From the NCBI RefSeq assembly GCF_048771995.1, contig NC_133030.1:42160001-42224000 (forward strand): a DNA stretch of 64,000 nt. Reading direction: 5' to 3'. Positions 45,560 to 58,069 of this stretch are shown here, one piece after another; the first letter of the stretch is position 1; the number at the start of each line of letters is the position of its first letter. The DNA comes from Taeniopygia guttata. Taxonomy: Eukaryota; Chordata; Aves; Passeriformes; Estrildidae. Made by a program: the position numbers and the translations under genes. The notes under the pieces are model-generated. The model saw only the letters and a list, made by a program, of their open reading frames with translations, did no database searches and had not been told where the DNA came from.

Positions 45560-47780
45560 CTGTCCTTGTGTTACCTTTTGCACTTGCTTCTCTGTGACCT
45601 CAGAGGGGTTCCCTAGCCGCTAATTTTGTCTGGGCTTTATAAACTGCAGAGACCTGCAATCTGTCTGAGACTTAGGGTATATCAGGGTGGGAATACCATT
45701 TAGGGCAGCCCTGTCCTTGTCCTGGTGCTAGTCAAGTCTGGCTGTGGTTACACCCATTCTGGTAGGCAGCAGGGTCACTCCCTAAGGCCCTTCCCAGCTG
45801 ATCTGTCTGGATCTGGCTCCCCTTCTGTGTCTCTGTGTGTCACCTGCTGTGCCCTTTGACCAGCTAGCTGGAGGTCTTGCTGGAAAGGTGGTGAAAGGGC
45901 ACCTCTAGGCTGGGGCCCACATGATCATTTCCACATGCCTAACAGCTCAACTTCCTTGTCCCTGGATGTGGTCTGGTTCCTATAGGAAGCTATGACCTGT
46001 CTTCTTTGGATGTAAGGGGGTGAGAAAGTCTTGTGCACTCCTCACTTTGGGCTAAGTGGTCTAAGGCAAACCACTGGCTCTTCAGTTTCTATTAAAGCCA
46101 GCCCAGCCCTTGAATGAATGAGTGGTAGCAAATGGCACACACGTTCTAGGAACGTGCTGCCTCCTTGGGGTCTCTGAAAATGTGGTCCCTCCTGCTAAGC
46201 CAGTTGAGGAAGACTGCTACCCTCTGTAACCCCTGCTGCTTGTGCAGTGAAATGTGCTCTGCTGGCAGGACAGCAGCTGGGCCAGGTTACCCCTGCTTGC
46301 AGAGCAGTGGTTTGCTCCCTCCCTGCTGGCTACACATGAAGGCTCCCCTGAGAGTGGCAAGGCCTCCCTGACAGCCTCCAGCCTTGTCTCTTCAGTTTGA
46401 GAACTCCTTTCTCAAGGTGAAAGCAAAGATGTCACCTCTGCTGGGCATGTGTGTCCACTGAAGGCCATCTTGCCACCATGGTCTCAAGGTATCTCTGTAG
46501 GCTGACATTCAGGGTCAGGTTTCTGTAAGTCCACATTTCCTGGTCACTGCAGCAGGCTCTGCTTTTTTCCAGCCCTTCCCTAATCAGAACACACACAAGA
46601 TCTATCTCATCTCAGCAGTGAGTATTGCAGCTCCATGACTTGCTCAACAAGGCCTGCCCTGTGTAAAAGCAAATATTACAAGTGCAGCTTCCCATCTTTC
46701 AACATTAATCTGTAGGCAGAGCTGACAAGTGATGAAGACTAATCCCACTTGCTACTACGAAGCAGTTACTTTCACATCGCCACTTGAGTTTACACGGGCA
46801 ACACCCAGGTGCAGCAAATGCACGGTAGCACTGAACCATGAAGCAGTCATGTAGGTGGTGTAGGTGATGCTACAAGAGTCAGACTTATGTGACAGGTAAC
46901 CCTGTGAAGTCAGCAAATCTGGAACGACAATGTGCTGTCTTGCTGAAAGACCATTGAGTTCAGAGCTGAACTATTCAGGTTTCTGGGAGCCCATGCATGC
47001 TGCTGAAATCACCAGACATTCAGCAGAGGCAGAAAGGAAACGGGTCCACAAAATCCAAAAAATACCACATGGTTCCCTCAAAGTAGGTGGAGTGATCCTG
47101 GTCCTAACATTTCTCATGATAACCAGACAGGCTAGAGCAAAATCTAGAGCTAAATTCAGAGAGACAGCAGTCCTGCAGCCTAACTGAGGCTTCTCTCTTT
47201 AACAGAAGTGACAGCAAGTGCCAAGTCTAAGTGTCAGCTTTTGCATTTGTTATGCAAAGATGTCAGATTCAGGGGTGGCACTACACAACACACTTCATGT
47301 CTAACCCAAAGCTCCAGCCTTACTCCTTGCCTTCAACCACAAACAACCCAGAATTCGGGATGTGCTACATAATATTTATACTGTGTTATGAACGTGATTT
47401 ATCTGTTTCTTAGCATTTGAGAATTATGTAGTGAATTCGCACTTAAAACAGGGGGAATCTGCCACTATCTTCAACTGAGGAATAATGCAACAGTCTCTGC
47501 CTGCAATGTGTTATAAAGCATGTGCTTCAATTACAAGCTGTATCTGATCCATCACACAGATACCAGCACAAAGCTTTGTGAAACACAACAATGGAACGAG
47601 ATAAGACACGTAGGGAACGCTCGTGTTATTTCTGACGCCTCCTGTGCTCCTGATCCCTCTGAGGGCAGTAGTGTAATTAATTCTTAGAAACGCAACTGCA
47701 ACACAACGCAAAGCACAGTGGAATTGTTAGGAATTACAGAAAGTAGAGCTGTAAAACAATGTGAAGGCCCTTAAACGCGT
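45560..47780. other. Intergenic DNA downstream of FOS
   Basis: No exon, RNA gene or repeat was recognised. The DNA falls back to about average GC and then rises abruptly at 47.8 kb. Confidence 0.5.
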
Positions 47781-48400
47781 TTACGGCAGAATAAAGCAGG
47801 GCTGCTGAGCCCGCAGCCCGTCCTGCCCGGCTACAGGAGGGTGTCGCGGATGCGGGGCCCCTCCGAAGCTGACAGCAGCCGCAGTCCCGAGGCGCTGCGG
47901 TGCGCAGCCCTCGGCCGCTGCTGCCGGTACGCGGGACCAGCGCGAGGCTCCCGCGTGGGGCCGGGCCCGGCGCGGTCCCGCGGGGCTCTCGCGGCGGGCG
48001 GCGCGCGCCCCGGGCCCCGCCCCGCCGCGCCTGCGCGCGCCCGTGTTTACTGTTTGGTTGCCGGGGCGCCGCGCGCGGGCGCGGCGGGGACGTGACGTGA
48101 CGTCCCGCGCCCCGCGGGGACGCCGCGAGCCAGCGCCGTGACGCGCGCGCTTCCGGCCGTGCCCATATATGGCGAGGCGGCGGCGCCGCGCTTCCCGGGG
48201 GCGCGGGCGGCGGGAGGAGCCGGGGACGCCGCTCCGGCCTTGCCCCGCCGGGCTCCTCGCAGGTGGAGCCCCCGGCTGGGCTGACACGGCAGCCGGGTCT
48301 CCGTTCCGCCTCCTCCGGCGCTCTCGTTGCCTTTGCGGGGCGCGGCGGCAGGAGAAGGAAAGGGGATCTCGGGCGGCTGGGTGTTGAGTCCCAGGCGAGC
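47780..48400. promoter_or_regulatory. Orphan CpG island with overlapping CREs and an SRE-like ETS/CArG pair
   Basis: Dense CpG over about 600 bases, 2.3 kb past the FOS polyadenylation site. It contains two overlapping CREs (TGACGTGA at 48093-48100 and TGACGTCC at 48098-48105), an ETS site CTTCCGG at 48150-48156, and a perfect CArG box CCATATATGG at 48163-48172. An NRF1-like CGCGCCTGCGCG lies near 48026-48037 and a forkhead TGTTTAC at 48044-48050. The CArG box ends in ATGGCG, so YY1 is an alternative reader. It may be an immediate-early promoter (perhaps an upstream JDP2 exon, by synteny) or a FOS enhancer. No coding exon is recognised. Confidence 0.65.
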
Positions 48401-48759
48401 GCACGCGTGAGCGTTTGTAGCGCTCGCTGTCCCTAACTGGCCTTCCGTGGCATCACCCTCCGCCTGGATATCTCCAGAGTCGTCAAGAATTGGTCCGTGA
48501 GGGTGGGAAAACAAAACGAAACAAACTACCCCTACCCCCCGCCCCCCCCAAAATTGACAACTGGTTTTTATCTCTAGTAGGTGGAAGAAAATAATTACTT
48601 TTTTTTTTTCATCAAAATCTACGAGCAAAACCTTCTGAACGGACTGTAGAATAAGAGAAGTTTTCATGTGGATAGATGACACTGCATTAAAGACAGGTCT
48701 CTATAAGATAGAACAAAACTATTTCTCAGTGAATTGAGTCAACATGCAAAATTCCACAA

Positions 48760-49225
48760 AGATCTGAATTGGAGCTTGTGGACTGAGAGCAAAGGTAGCA
48801 AAATGTCACAATACAGTGAGTGGGTGGTACAATTTGATGTACATACATGCAAAGTGTTCTAAATGGGAGATAAACAATCCATTTCAATCATACAGAAACA
48901 GCCTAACTGATTTATCACGTGGGAGCAAGATCTTGGCGTAATAATAGTTCTGTGAAAACCTCACTTCAAGGCTTGGTAAATGAGCAAATTGAGTGTGAGC
49001 AGATAAGGAATAAGAGCATGAGAATAAAAGCAGAGATTGTCATTATGGCACGGGATAAATCCATGGTGTGCCAGTGCTTTGAATGTTGTGTACAGTTCTG
49101 ATCTTTAGAAGGACAGAGAGCATCATAAGAGGTTCAGACAAGTAGATAAATGTTAGGAAGTGTGAGACAGCTTCTAGGTCAGAAGCAGGTAAGTTAACTA
49201 GGACTCTTCAGCTTCACAGACACGA
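48760..49225 (+). mobile_element. Old CR1-type LINE fragment
   Basis: The text GCAAGATCTTGG, GTTCTGTGAAAACCTC, ATAAATCCATGGTGTGCCAG, TTGAATGTTGTGTACAGTTC, AAGAGGTTCAGACAAG and AGGACTCTTCAGCTTC follows, in order, the 3' half of amniote CR1 consensus (after the reverse-transcriptase domain). It is much more diverged than the CR1 copy at 60 kb, so it is probably an old insertion. Only the central part is certain; the left end is approximate. Confidence 0.75.
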
Positions 49226-49379
49226 GTTAGGGGAGGTTTCTTTCAGTATAATAATGATGTACAACAAGAAAAACTTTGGGAAATGTGGAATAAAACCAGA
49301 TTTGACAAGGTTGCTCATTCCATGTTGTGGGTACTTGTAGAAAACCTTTTTAACCTTTTTGCCTGATTTTGTGGATACT

Positions 49380-49462
49380 ACAAGGGTTTTTTGGGTTTTT
49401 TTTTGGTTTTTTTTTTTGGGGGGGGGAGGTTTTGCTGGGTTTTTTTGGCTTTTTTTTTTAAG
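49380..49462. repeat. T/G-rich simple tract
   Basis: Runs of 6-11 T alternate with G-runs of up to 10. On the minus strand it is A/C-rich and gives lysine/proline-rich spurious frames. Confidence 0.8.
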
Positions 49463-52400
49463 ATGGAAACTCCAGAAAATAAACACAAATAACAGCTAGT
49501 GAGAACTATTAAATATATACCCTTTGGCTGTGCAAGTCCTGATTTTGAAATTTCTGGGGCCTTAGGCAGTACTGTGGTGAGGCAGCACTCCACACTGAAC
49601 ACTGACTTTGTCCTTACTACTTTCTTCAAGTGGTTGCTACGAGGTAGTGTCAGAAGACCGTGGTTGTTAACAGAGAGGGGCAAAAACTGTACTTGATTTT
49701 ACTAAATATGACTATTTCTAGGAGGGTTCATAGGGATTTAGCTGAACTTTCACTCTTTCCTGTGCTTCCATATTATAATGATGTTTGAATTTGTTTAAAT
49801 TACCAGAAGATGTGATCTCATATGTCCGTGCACCTTATCTCTTCAGATCTTTTGCTGATAAGGCTGTTCTTTGGAGCTGCATCCGGTAGCCTTTCCGGGC
49901 AGAGGCAGGCTGGTGACCCAGTGAGGTGCTGAAGTGAAACCAACAACACCCATTCTTCTCATTTGGAAACAACGGATGTTCACAAGGGACCTGGATATTA
50001 TATCAACAGGATATCATGGGAAAACAAAAGAAGGCTGTAACTAGCATGTAGACAATGTGTCTTTATTATTTCCAATTAAGGAGCTCTTGTTCTGTGGAGT
50101 GGTGTCCTGTCCCCTGCCACCCCCTTGGCATCTTTAGTCTTCACAACAACAGATTTTCAGCTCTTCTTCACTGATTAGATTTGAGATCTGTTTTTATACA
50201 AATGTTTTGTAACTTGGCCTGTTGGCTAAGAACAACCAGCTGCAACATTAAAGGAGTAATTTTAATTCTGATTGCACTGTGTCTTCTACTTGGTAAGGAT
50301 TGAGTGCTTTTTAAAAAAACCCATCTTGAATCTTCTCATACTTGGGAAGAAAGGAAGGGAAACCAGCTCATAATATGGTATTTATCTGGTTCTGTTTGCA
50401 AAATTAAATATTTCCCCTGAATAGGTAATGGTACTGCGAAGGCCATAAAATACAGTAGCAGTGTTAGTCTTAAAGCCCATCATGTGAAAGGTACATGAAA
50501 TTCAGATATTGTGAGGGTATTTGGGTTTTTAAATAAAACATTATTTGACACCACTTTGAAGTATATTGGGTGCTTCAGCATGAGAGTGATGAAATTCCTG
50601 CCATGAAGCATTTGAATTCTAATTGAAGGAAAAATAACAGTTGCCAGTAGCACACGGGTGAAGGACAAGCTCTGTTACAGCATTCAGACATGTGGTACGG
50701 CAGTTGAATTAAAATAGTAACGTAACCTGATGGTGATGTGTCACTAACCTCGAGGACGACAGGGAAGATAAAACAAAGTAATTTGTTGTCATTACATAAG
50801 AACTGAGTACAAAGCCAAGAATGGGGTTTCCGGCACAGATAAGGGTTTCACTCCAAGACTTTCAAAGAATTCAGCTCTTCAAAGCTTTAACTATCCATGG
50901 GCCTCTCAGATCCTCCCATCTTCTTCAATCTCTTTCCTCTCCCCCCTGCCCCTCCCCCCCACATGGCTGTGGTATTTTACTGCTATTTGTCAGCAATTTC
51001 CAGGTGCCACAAGCCTGGGTCCCTAGGCTATGCCTGTGCTGCTGAATCAAAGAAGGTAGGAATCAAGCTTGGGTATTTGACTCGTTTTTCCACTGTGCTC
51101 TGCTACATAGTAATGATTCTGGTTTCTGAAACAGTCTTGGCATTAGCAATCTCCAAGATGATGACTGGGTGTAGCTCAGAGGGTAGTGCGTGTCCAATGG
51201 GCAGTGAGCAAGACTCTGTGAGACTGGACCCCTTCCACTCTTCTGGGTGATCCAGCAACATCCCAGCAGGTTTCATACTGTCAAACACACCTCTATGCTG
51301 TGGCATATGACAAGTCCTTTAGCTTCATGTTGTAAATCATCCCTCTGGCCTATGGCACAAGCTCTCTTTTATTAAAATCTGCCAGTTTGAAATAACACTC
51401 CTGAAATAATACTTATTTAAGACCACATGTAGTTCAGAGGTGACCACTAGCCAGGTGCTGTGTGGTGTGGATGGGGGGTGTGACTGCCCAGCCCTTCCAC
51501 CAAAAAACAGTTCCTGGCCCAGCTTCACTTGGCATTGTAGATGCTGCCTGTGTCAGGCTATAAACAAGCTCTGGCAGGTTAGAGGATTTACCTTGTTGTA
51601 AGAGTTGTGTAACATGTTCAGTGCTCCAAACGGAATCCTGATGACTGCAGTGTTTGATAAATTATCTCCAAATCATCCTAAATATGGAGTAGGATTTAAG
51701 AGAAACATGAACATGTTTTTCACTGAATGGCAGATACATAGTTGTAATTGGTGGGAAACATGGTGAAATAACACACATGGAAACATGTTATTCTACCCGG
51801 ATGCATATATTTTCAAGATCTGATTTGAAAAGATTTTACTGTGCAAATATTTTCATGCCAAAAATAAATGCAATTTATTTGCTTGTTTCTTATACAGTAG
51901 GTGAGGATGGTTCTGGAACCAATGAGATGGTTCTGGAATGGTGATACTCCTGTGTTTGCAGTAAAAGTGACAACCTATTCCATTTGCTGGATATATGGAA
52001 TAGAGTGTAACTGCACGCAGTCTAACCAAGAAAAAGCTCTCTTTTCCAAATCACTTTATGACCAAAGTCGGCAATATTTTCCCACTCTGTGCCACTCTGT
52101 CACTTGCTATTGTTTCATAAGAGAGTAACTGTGGCTGAAGGCCTAAACATCAGTTGGGTGCATGTGAGAATGATTATCATAGCTAACTTAAGGCACGTGT
52201 AGTAGCACAGGGAATGACTTCACACCTTCCAATCTTATAATAAATATAGCTTAATTACTGGATATTGCATGACAGCTTGTGCCCTGCAGGTGAGCAGGCA
52301 CAGAATGTGGTAAGGACCAGCTCTGACTTCTAAGCAAAGGTTTGTATTTCCTTTTAAGATACATTATGCACTGAAATAATAATCTGTGTTTAAGAGAATG

Positions 52401-53040
52401 GAGTATTTGTTATATAATGATTTCCACCTGAGGACCTTGGAGCTCCTTATGGGCACTAATGATTGAAGTGTTCTGTTCTAGTTTGCAGCTTACCATGAAC
52501 CATTCAAAGGAGCATCTGAACACTTTCCCATTAACCTCAAAAGTGACTAATACACAAATGTGTGGTTTGTTCCCCTGTCCTCTCCCCGGCGGATTTTGTG
52601 TTGTAGTGTGTTGTGCTACGGGTGTAAGCAGCATAGCTGGCAGTCTGAATGGGCAAGTACTGAAGGGCCCTTAGCCCCTAGGGAACTCATTCTCCAAATT
52701 TTGGACAACTGTGTCCCTTGCAAAGGCCAATATTACATTATTTCAGAGAAGCTACAGTTTCAGGAGATCTTCATGCATGTAATTCTGTTTTGTTCTTGGC
52801 TTGTACACACAGCTACTTGCCTGACCTCTCAATTAAATGTTTCAGGAAGTTACACTGGCACAATGAATGCATTTTATGTGGGAGAGTTAGGCTGCTCTGA
52901 ATCCCTGACCAAAGTTACTGCAGAACCAGTCAAGTGTTGTAGCTGACTGTATAAACTCCTGTGAACAGCATATCCAGGACTGAAGTGATTTGCCTAAGTT
53001 CAGTTTGGAGAGTTCAATCTTCAAAGCATGCACTAAAATC
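49463..53040. other. Intergenic DNA, no gene recognised
   Basis: AT-rich to average DNA without a recognisable exon, RNA or element body. The open frames here are short and share no family signature. Confidence 0.5.
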
Positions 53041-53230
53041 CTTATGTTTTACCATGAAAGTGGTCAAATGTTGGAGCATGTTGCATGGAGAGGATGTAGA
53101 ACCTCCAGCCTTGGAAGCAATCAAAAGTGGACTGGCTAAGGCCCTGAGCCACCTGTTCTAGCTGACCCTGCTTCAAGCAGGGATGGGAAGGGTGGCCTTC
53201 AGAGACCCCTTCCAACTTCTGTTGATGCAC
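53041..53230 (+). mobile_element. CR1 LINE 3' fragment
   Basis: The segments GTAGAACCTCCAGCCTTGGA, AAAAGTGGACTGGCTAAGGC, TGAGCCACCTGTTCTAGCTG, ACCCTGCTTCAAGCAGGGAT and CAGAGACCCCTTCCAACTTC follow the last about 190 bases of CR1 in order. The copy is 5'-truncated and moderately diverged. Confidence 0.8.
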
Positions 53231-54119
53231 TGAGTGTATGAATGGCTGGTCAGTTGTATCGCGGAGAGTCGAGTAATGCCCTGATGGTATGTGTGAAAGC
53301 AGCTGTGTGAGTGGTAACACACAGGGTTTGTGGCAAGGAACTACTCCAGATGTGTGAAATGTCTCTATGTATATGTATGAGCATCTCTAAGATCTGGGTT
53401 TCATGCTCTGACAGATTGAACTAGCAATTTAAAATACTGTCTTTGCTGTCTACAGTGCGTTTCTAACTCTCCTGGGTGACAGCCTGTGCTGTACCCTTGC
53501 CCATGCCCAGAGCTATTAGCTAACCAAGTGACTAAGGAAAGGGACTTGTGCAGAGCTCCCTGATGTCCAGTGACAAGGACTGATGTTCCCATTCTTCTTC
53601 TGCCTCCCCTGGAACAGGTGTGTTAGCCTAGGACAGGAGAGCCAGGTGGAGAGACTTAGATGGGAATGCCTGCAACCACACCAGTCATGGTCATTCACCC
53701 CAGACTTAAACCAGAGGCAGCACTTCTAAGCTCAGCCACCTGTAAACCCAGATTTTTGGGGTCCCAAGAAATCAGTTTGCTGGGGTTTCTTTTTGTCCTG
53801 TGTCTGATTTTCCATAGGTGTCATTTGTGGGTAAAGTTCCATAGTTTAAATCAACATGCCATAATTTATACTGGAACTGACGGCAACATGCAAATGTCTT
53901 TGTGGCCTTGGTGCTCATTTGCACAATGGATGTGAGCATTATCCTGACCTGTAGCAAAGCTGACCAGTAAAGTGGCCAGCGTCTCCTGGGTTTTGGCAGG
54001 TCCATTGTCAGTGGAAGAGTCTTGATGCTTCTTGGGATTTCATCATTCCAGTGCCTGGAGTCATTTGGTTATGTAAGAATTTAAATTTCGGTTGTTGCTA
54101 AGCATGTGTTTATATCTCA

Positions 54120-54650
54120 AGATCAAAGAGGACAGTTGGGCAATACGAACCTCGCAGCCCCAGACGCTTGAAGCAACAAGCAACGTCCAGCGCTGACAGC
54201 AGCGATATCGGGACCACCACCGGAGTTCTGGGGATCAGGCTGGTGGGCTGGCACCCGTGGGTGCAGCCAGCTGGGCAGCCCCCTCCGCCCGACCCCCTGG
54301 CTGTAGGAAACGTCCCCGAACTCTGCATGCCTTGGCCAGGTCCCCGAGAGAGTCGCCAGCCGCTCTCCCCGTCCTCTGCTCGGCTCCCCGCTCCCGGCCG
54401 TGCCCGGTGCCCGGGGGAGCATCCCTCAATGGCCTTTCTTGGCCGGTGGCTGGCCGGGGCCCTTCCCGCTTCCCTGGGCTGGGCATTCAGAACTCCAGCG
54501 CTGGGCGGTCCCGGCATGTATCTGCAGCCTTGCAGGAATGCTGCTGGTCGGGTGGGTAGGTCTTCATTCCTCGCCTTTCACTGCTCCCTGCTGGCCTCCG
54601 GGAAGCTGAGCACTGGGGGAGAAAAGCGGAGGCGATTAGTCGCAGTTTGA
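54120..54650. other. GC-rich segment, function unknown
   Basis: A 500-base GC-rich stretch with a moderate number of CpG sits between AT-rich flanks. A 160-codon plus-strand frame crosses it but resembles nothing I know. It may be a small promoter or enhancer; no core motif decides this. Confidence 0.3.
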
Positions 54651-55009
54651 GGAGTATTGAATCAGGGTGCTCTGACCCCAGAGGTCCTGACTCCTGCCAC
54701 CGGCTGAAAGCAGGTCCAACGAGTGTTGCTCACCGTGTTGTCCCGTAGGATTTCGGATAACCCTGGGAATGGGGTTTCTGCAACATTTCTGGGCAACTTC
54801 ATCTAGTGTTTGATCAGTCTTATGGTAAACAGTCAGGATCTTGGGGACATGTATTGAAGAGTTAGTATTTCCTCACTGCTTTCCCAAACTTTTTGCAAAT
54901 GTCAAACACTTTTTCAGTGAAACAGCTCCTCAGCTAGGTGGCACCCAGTACTGTTTTAGGGACTTAATCTCTCCCAGGTGAGGGAGTTGCATTTGATTTT
55001 TTTTTCATG

Positions 55010-55345
55010 AAATTGTTATCAGCCATTCCTCCAGCCTATTTGGATTCCTCCAAGTGGTAGCACTGCTCTTGAAGCATGCCAGACACTGTCCCTGATTTGG
55101 TGATGTGCATTAATTTGCTGTTTGTACCATTCAGGATGTTACTAAGGGCATCACAGAGTACTGATCCTTAAGAGATGCCACTAGAGTCCACTGGCTGTCG
55201 CCTGGGCTTTGTACTGCTGACTGACTTTGAGTGTGGTGATCCAGATACCTTCCAACCCACCTCATTATTCATGAGGTAAATATGTGCCTCACTAATTTGT
55301 CTCTAAGCTCAGTTGCTGGGGTAGGTGGCATTGCGAGCTTAACTA
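55010..55345 (-). mobile_element. CR1 LINE reverse-transcriptase-region fragment
   Basis: On the minus strand the text runs parallel to the CR1 reverse-transcriptase end. On the plus strand one reads TTTGGATTCCTCCAAGTGG, AGTACTGATCCTTAAGAGAT, GCCACTAGAGTCCACTGGC and CCAACCCACCTCATTATTCA. These match the reversed CR1 coding text for the 'GSVLGP...FADDTKL' part. The copy is truncated at both ends and old. Confidence 0.6.
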
Positions 55346-55379
55346 AAATTATTGGCTCAATCAGAACCAAAGAGCTCAT

Positions 55380-56050
55380 GTGCCATCTCCAGTGCAGCAG
55401 TCTGCTTTGCCAGGACCCTCTAGTCCTCTCCACCAAACCCTTTTCCTAGTCACTCACCTGATCCCATCTCCCACCTGCAGCGACACTTGTAGAGTTGTGT
55501 TTGCACTGTATATCCCCTCACGGTTTGTCCCTCCATATCCCCTCTTTGTATCTGTTTGGTTCATCCCAGTTTTCCCATCAGTACCTGTATGTCCATCAAA
55601 CCCCAACCCATCCCCCTGTCTCCCCCCAGGTGATGTGCCCATCACCTGCTGACCACTCCCCTTTGTCCAGACCCTTCTCCCAGGGTCATCAGGTACCTGG
55701 ACCCTGGCTGGGACTCCTCCCCCACCCCCTCCTCGGTGGTCACTCTGAGGCCTTGCCCCCAGAGAGCCACTCCCATGTCCTTCCCCCTTTGGCTGCACGG
55801 GTTTCCCCGCCTCCCTATATCTGGCTGCTCTGGGCGGGGATACTCTCTCTCTTGCTTTGGATGCCCTTTGAAGTCATATGTGGCCTGGGATCTCTCCAGG
55901 CCCTCATTAAACTTTGGAACTAATCCTGAGGGAGAGCGCCTCTTTCCTTTGCTTGTGGGACCAGCTCGTCTTTGGACTCACGTGGGAGCTTCTCCAAGCC
56001 CCCGGGATCCAAGGAGAAGTTCCTTCCCTCTGCCCGACTCACCCCACTGC
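55380..56050 (+). mobile_element. Possible solo LTR remnant (avian endogenous retrovirus-like)
   Basis: A pyrimidine-rich stretch is followed by a CCTATATC TATA-like site near 55815, an ATTAAA polyadenylation-type signal near 55907 and then text resembling an R-U5 region. That order suits a long terminal repeat. I could not find its exact ends, target-site duplications or any internal gene, so it is a fossil at best, probably a solo and degraded LTR. Family unknown. Confidence 0.3.
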
Positions 56051-56059
56051 CCAGCTGGC

Positions 56060-57880
56060 CGGGCTCCACAGGGAATCTGACCCGTGGATTCGAGGGGGAG
56101 ACGCAGCAGACACTGCTCTCAGGCTGCCCTCCTTCCTCTCACCAATCTGCTTTCCCACAACTGCCAAGCCTCACAAGGAACCTCGGGCAGGACCAAGTAG
56201 GCAGGCAGACTTTTCATGGGATGGAAAGGTTGTTGATACATGGCCAGACTTGCTCTCAGAATTCCGTATCTGCTGTGCAGTCTGATAATTGAAATACCTT
56301 TTGATGAAATCTTGTTCTTAATCCTCTTAAATATGTACATGTGCTGATATTGAGTCTAGTTTATCAAATGAAACTTTGGATAGAATGGTCTGTTCCTGTA
56401 AACACCATACAGACCAGGGGCTTGGCAACCTCTTATCATATTTTGCCCGAGGAAATAGTAAAATGTCAGAGAGACTGTAAAGTGGGATCTGGCAGGGGCT
56501 GTGGGGCTGGTATCTGGCATATGTGGGAAGTGCTGAAGACTAAAGCACACCACACAAGGGGCTTGGACAGCACAGGCTGTGCTAGTCAGGGGAAGAGCCT
56601 TGCTTTTGTTCATTTTACTGTTTTTTGACTCTTTGAACTGAGTTCTGCAAAAAGAACTTAGGTTACGGGTTAAGCCTGTCTTGGGCCAGTTAGAGAGCCC
56701 AATACTGAACAGTTGATAGGGAGGAGTCTCTTGCTATAATTACTGTGCTGGATGTTCAGGGGCACTGGGGCTGAAGGGTTCACAGGAGGCTGTTTGGTCT
56801 GCAATTTCTAAGGCAGTTCCAGAAATAGTCATGCTTCTAATTGTTTTTCTTTTCTTGCTCTCATGTAGGAAACATGTATAGGTTTAGGCTAGTCTGGTCT
56901 CTCGACTTCCCTTGTACCTAACAATCTGCTGTGTCTGGCTGCTCACCATGCCAGATCAGAGAACTAACCCTGAGTAGTTTGAGATACAATCCCTTTGTTG
57001 CACTTGTTCGGGTTGATTGCCCATCTGTGTCCTGTCTCCAGAGAGGTCCATGGAGGTCCCTCTTCAAAAACAACATAACCACTTTAATGATTTTATTTTC
57101 TTGCCGAGGACCATCTTTTTTCACCCCTACCTGCTGACATTCTGCATGTTGATGGCAGAGCAGTGTGAACTCTGGTCATCGCAGTAAGTCAACTATTGCA
57201 GCCATTGCAGCCAGACACCCATTGCAGTGGTTGCATCCATGCAATAGAAATTGCCATTGTTACTCTTGTAGTGGTGAGCAATTACCCGAGCACTTATTCA
57301 GCTACAGTTTCACCTGTCTTGCACTCTGCTCTGTTCTCAAGTCCTACAGAATAAACGTGGAGGCATAGTGAAAAGTACAGGCAGTAACAAATGCTGCCTC
57401 TTGTTTTGCTGATGCTGGGAGCAGGGGCATTTTGTTGTGCTGAGCTTCCTTGTGAGGGTAATAGTCCTTGAGAAATTGTCTTCCTCTCCTGAGGAATGTC
57501 AGGCATATTCCTGATCTTCGTTTTGGGAACCCTGTCATTGTAGTTGCCAAGCTGGGCATGTAGAATTACCCCAGCATCTCTGAAGAGGTTGGCTTTGATG
57601 AGGTTTAATAGCTGCAGTACCTAAGGAGCCTCCTCTGTTTCCTGAGCCTGACAGGAAGGTCTTTCTGCTCCTGCTAATGGCCTCTGCCAAAATCCCTCTG
57701 TACATGAGCTAGTTCCTGCCAGAGCTGGACAGGCTGGGTGAGTCCAGCCAGGTATTTGGCTAATGCTTTAAACAGAGCAAGCTTTACCTTTACTTCCCTC
57801 TACCCCACAAACCTTCTGCTGACAGGCAAGATATTAAAATAAAGACTGTGTGGCCCTTATTGATTCTACCCAAGGCTTTC
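56060..57880. other. Intergenic DNA, no gene recognised
   Basis: No exon, RNA gene or repeat body is supported in this stretch. Confidence 0.45.
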
Positions 57881-57881
57881 C

Positions 57882-58036
57882 TTTTTTTTTTTTTTTTTTT
57901 TTTTGCTGTGCAAGCCTGACACGCAAAGTCTTGCACTGTGCTTTTTAAATCAGGCTTTGGATCAAGTCTTGCAAAGATTGTGTGCAGCTGCAAGATTGCT
58001 GGAGGGGTTTTTATCCTCACATCAGATGGAGCTGGG

Positions 58037-58067
<31 letters not shown>
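57882..58067. repeat. Inverted homopolymer pair: T23 and A29 around 134 bases
   Basis: T-run at 57882-57904 and A-run at 58039-58067 enclose a 134-base spacer in which AAGTCTTGCA occurs twice. The runs could pair as a 23-bp A/T stem. CR1 elements do not end in poly(A), so the runs are not ordinary CR1 tails. Confidence 0.75.
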
Positions 58068-58069
58068 GC

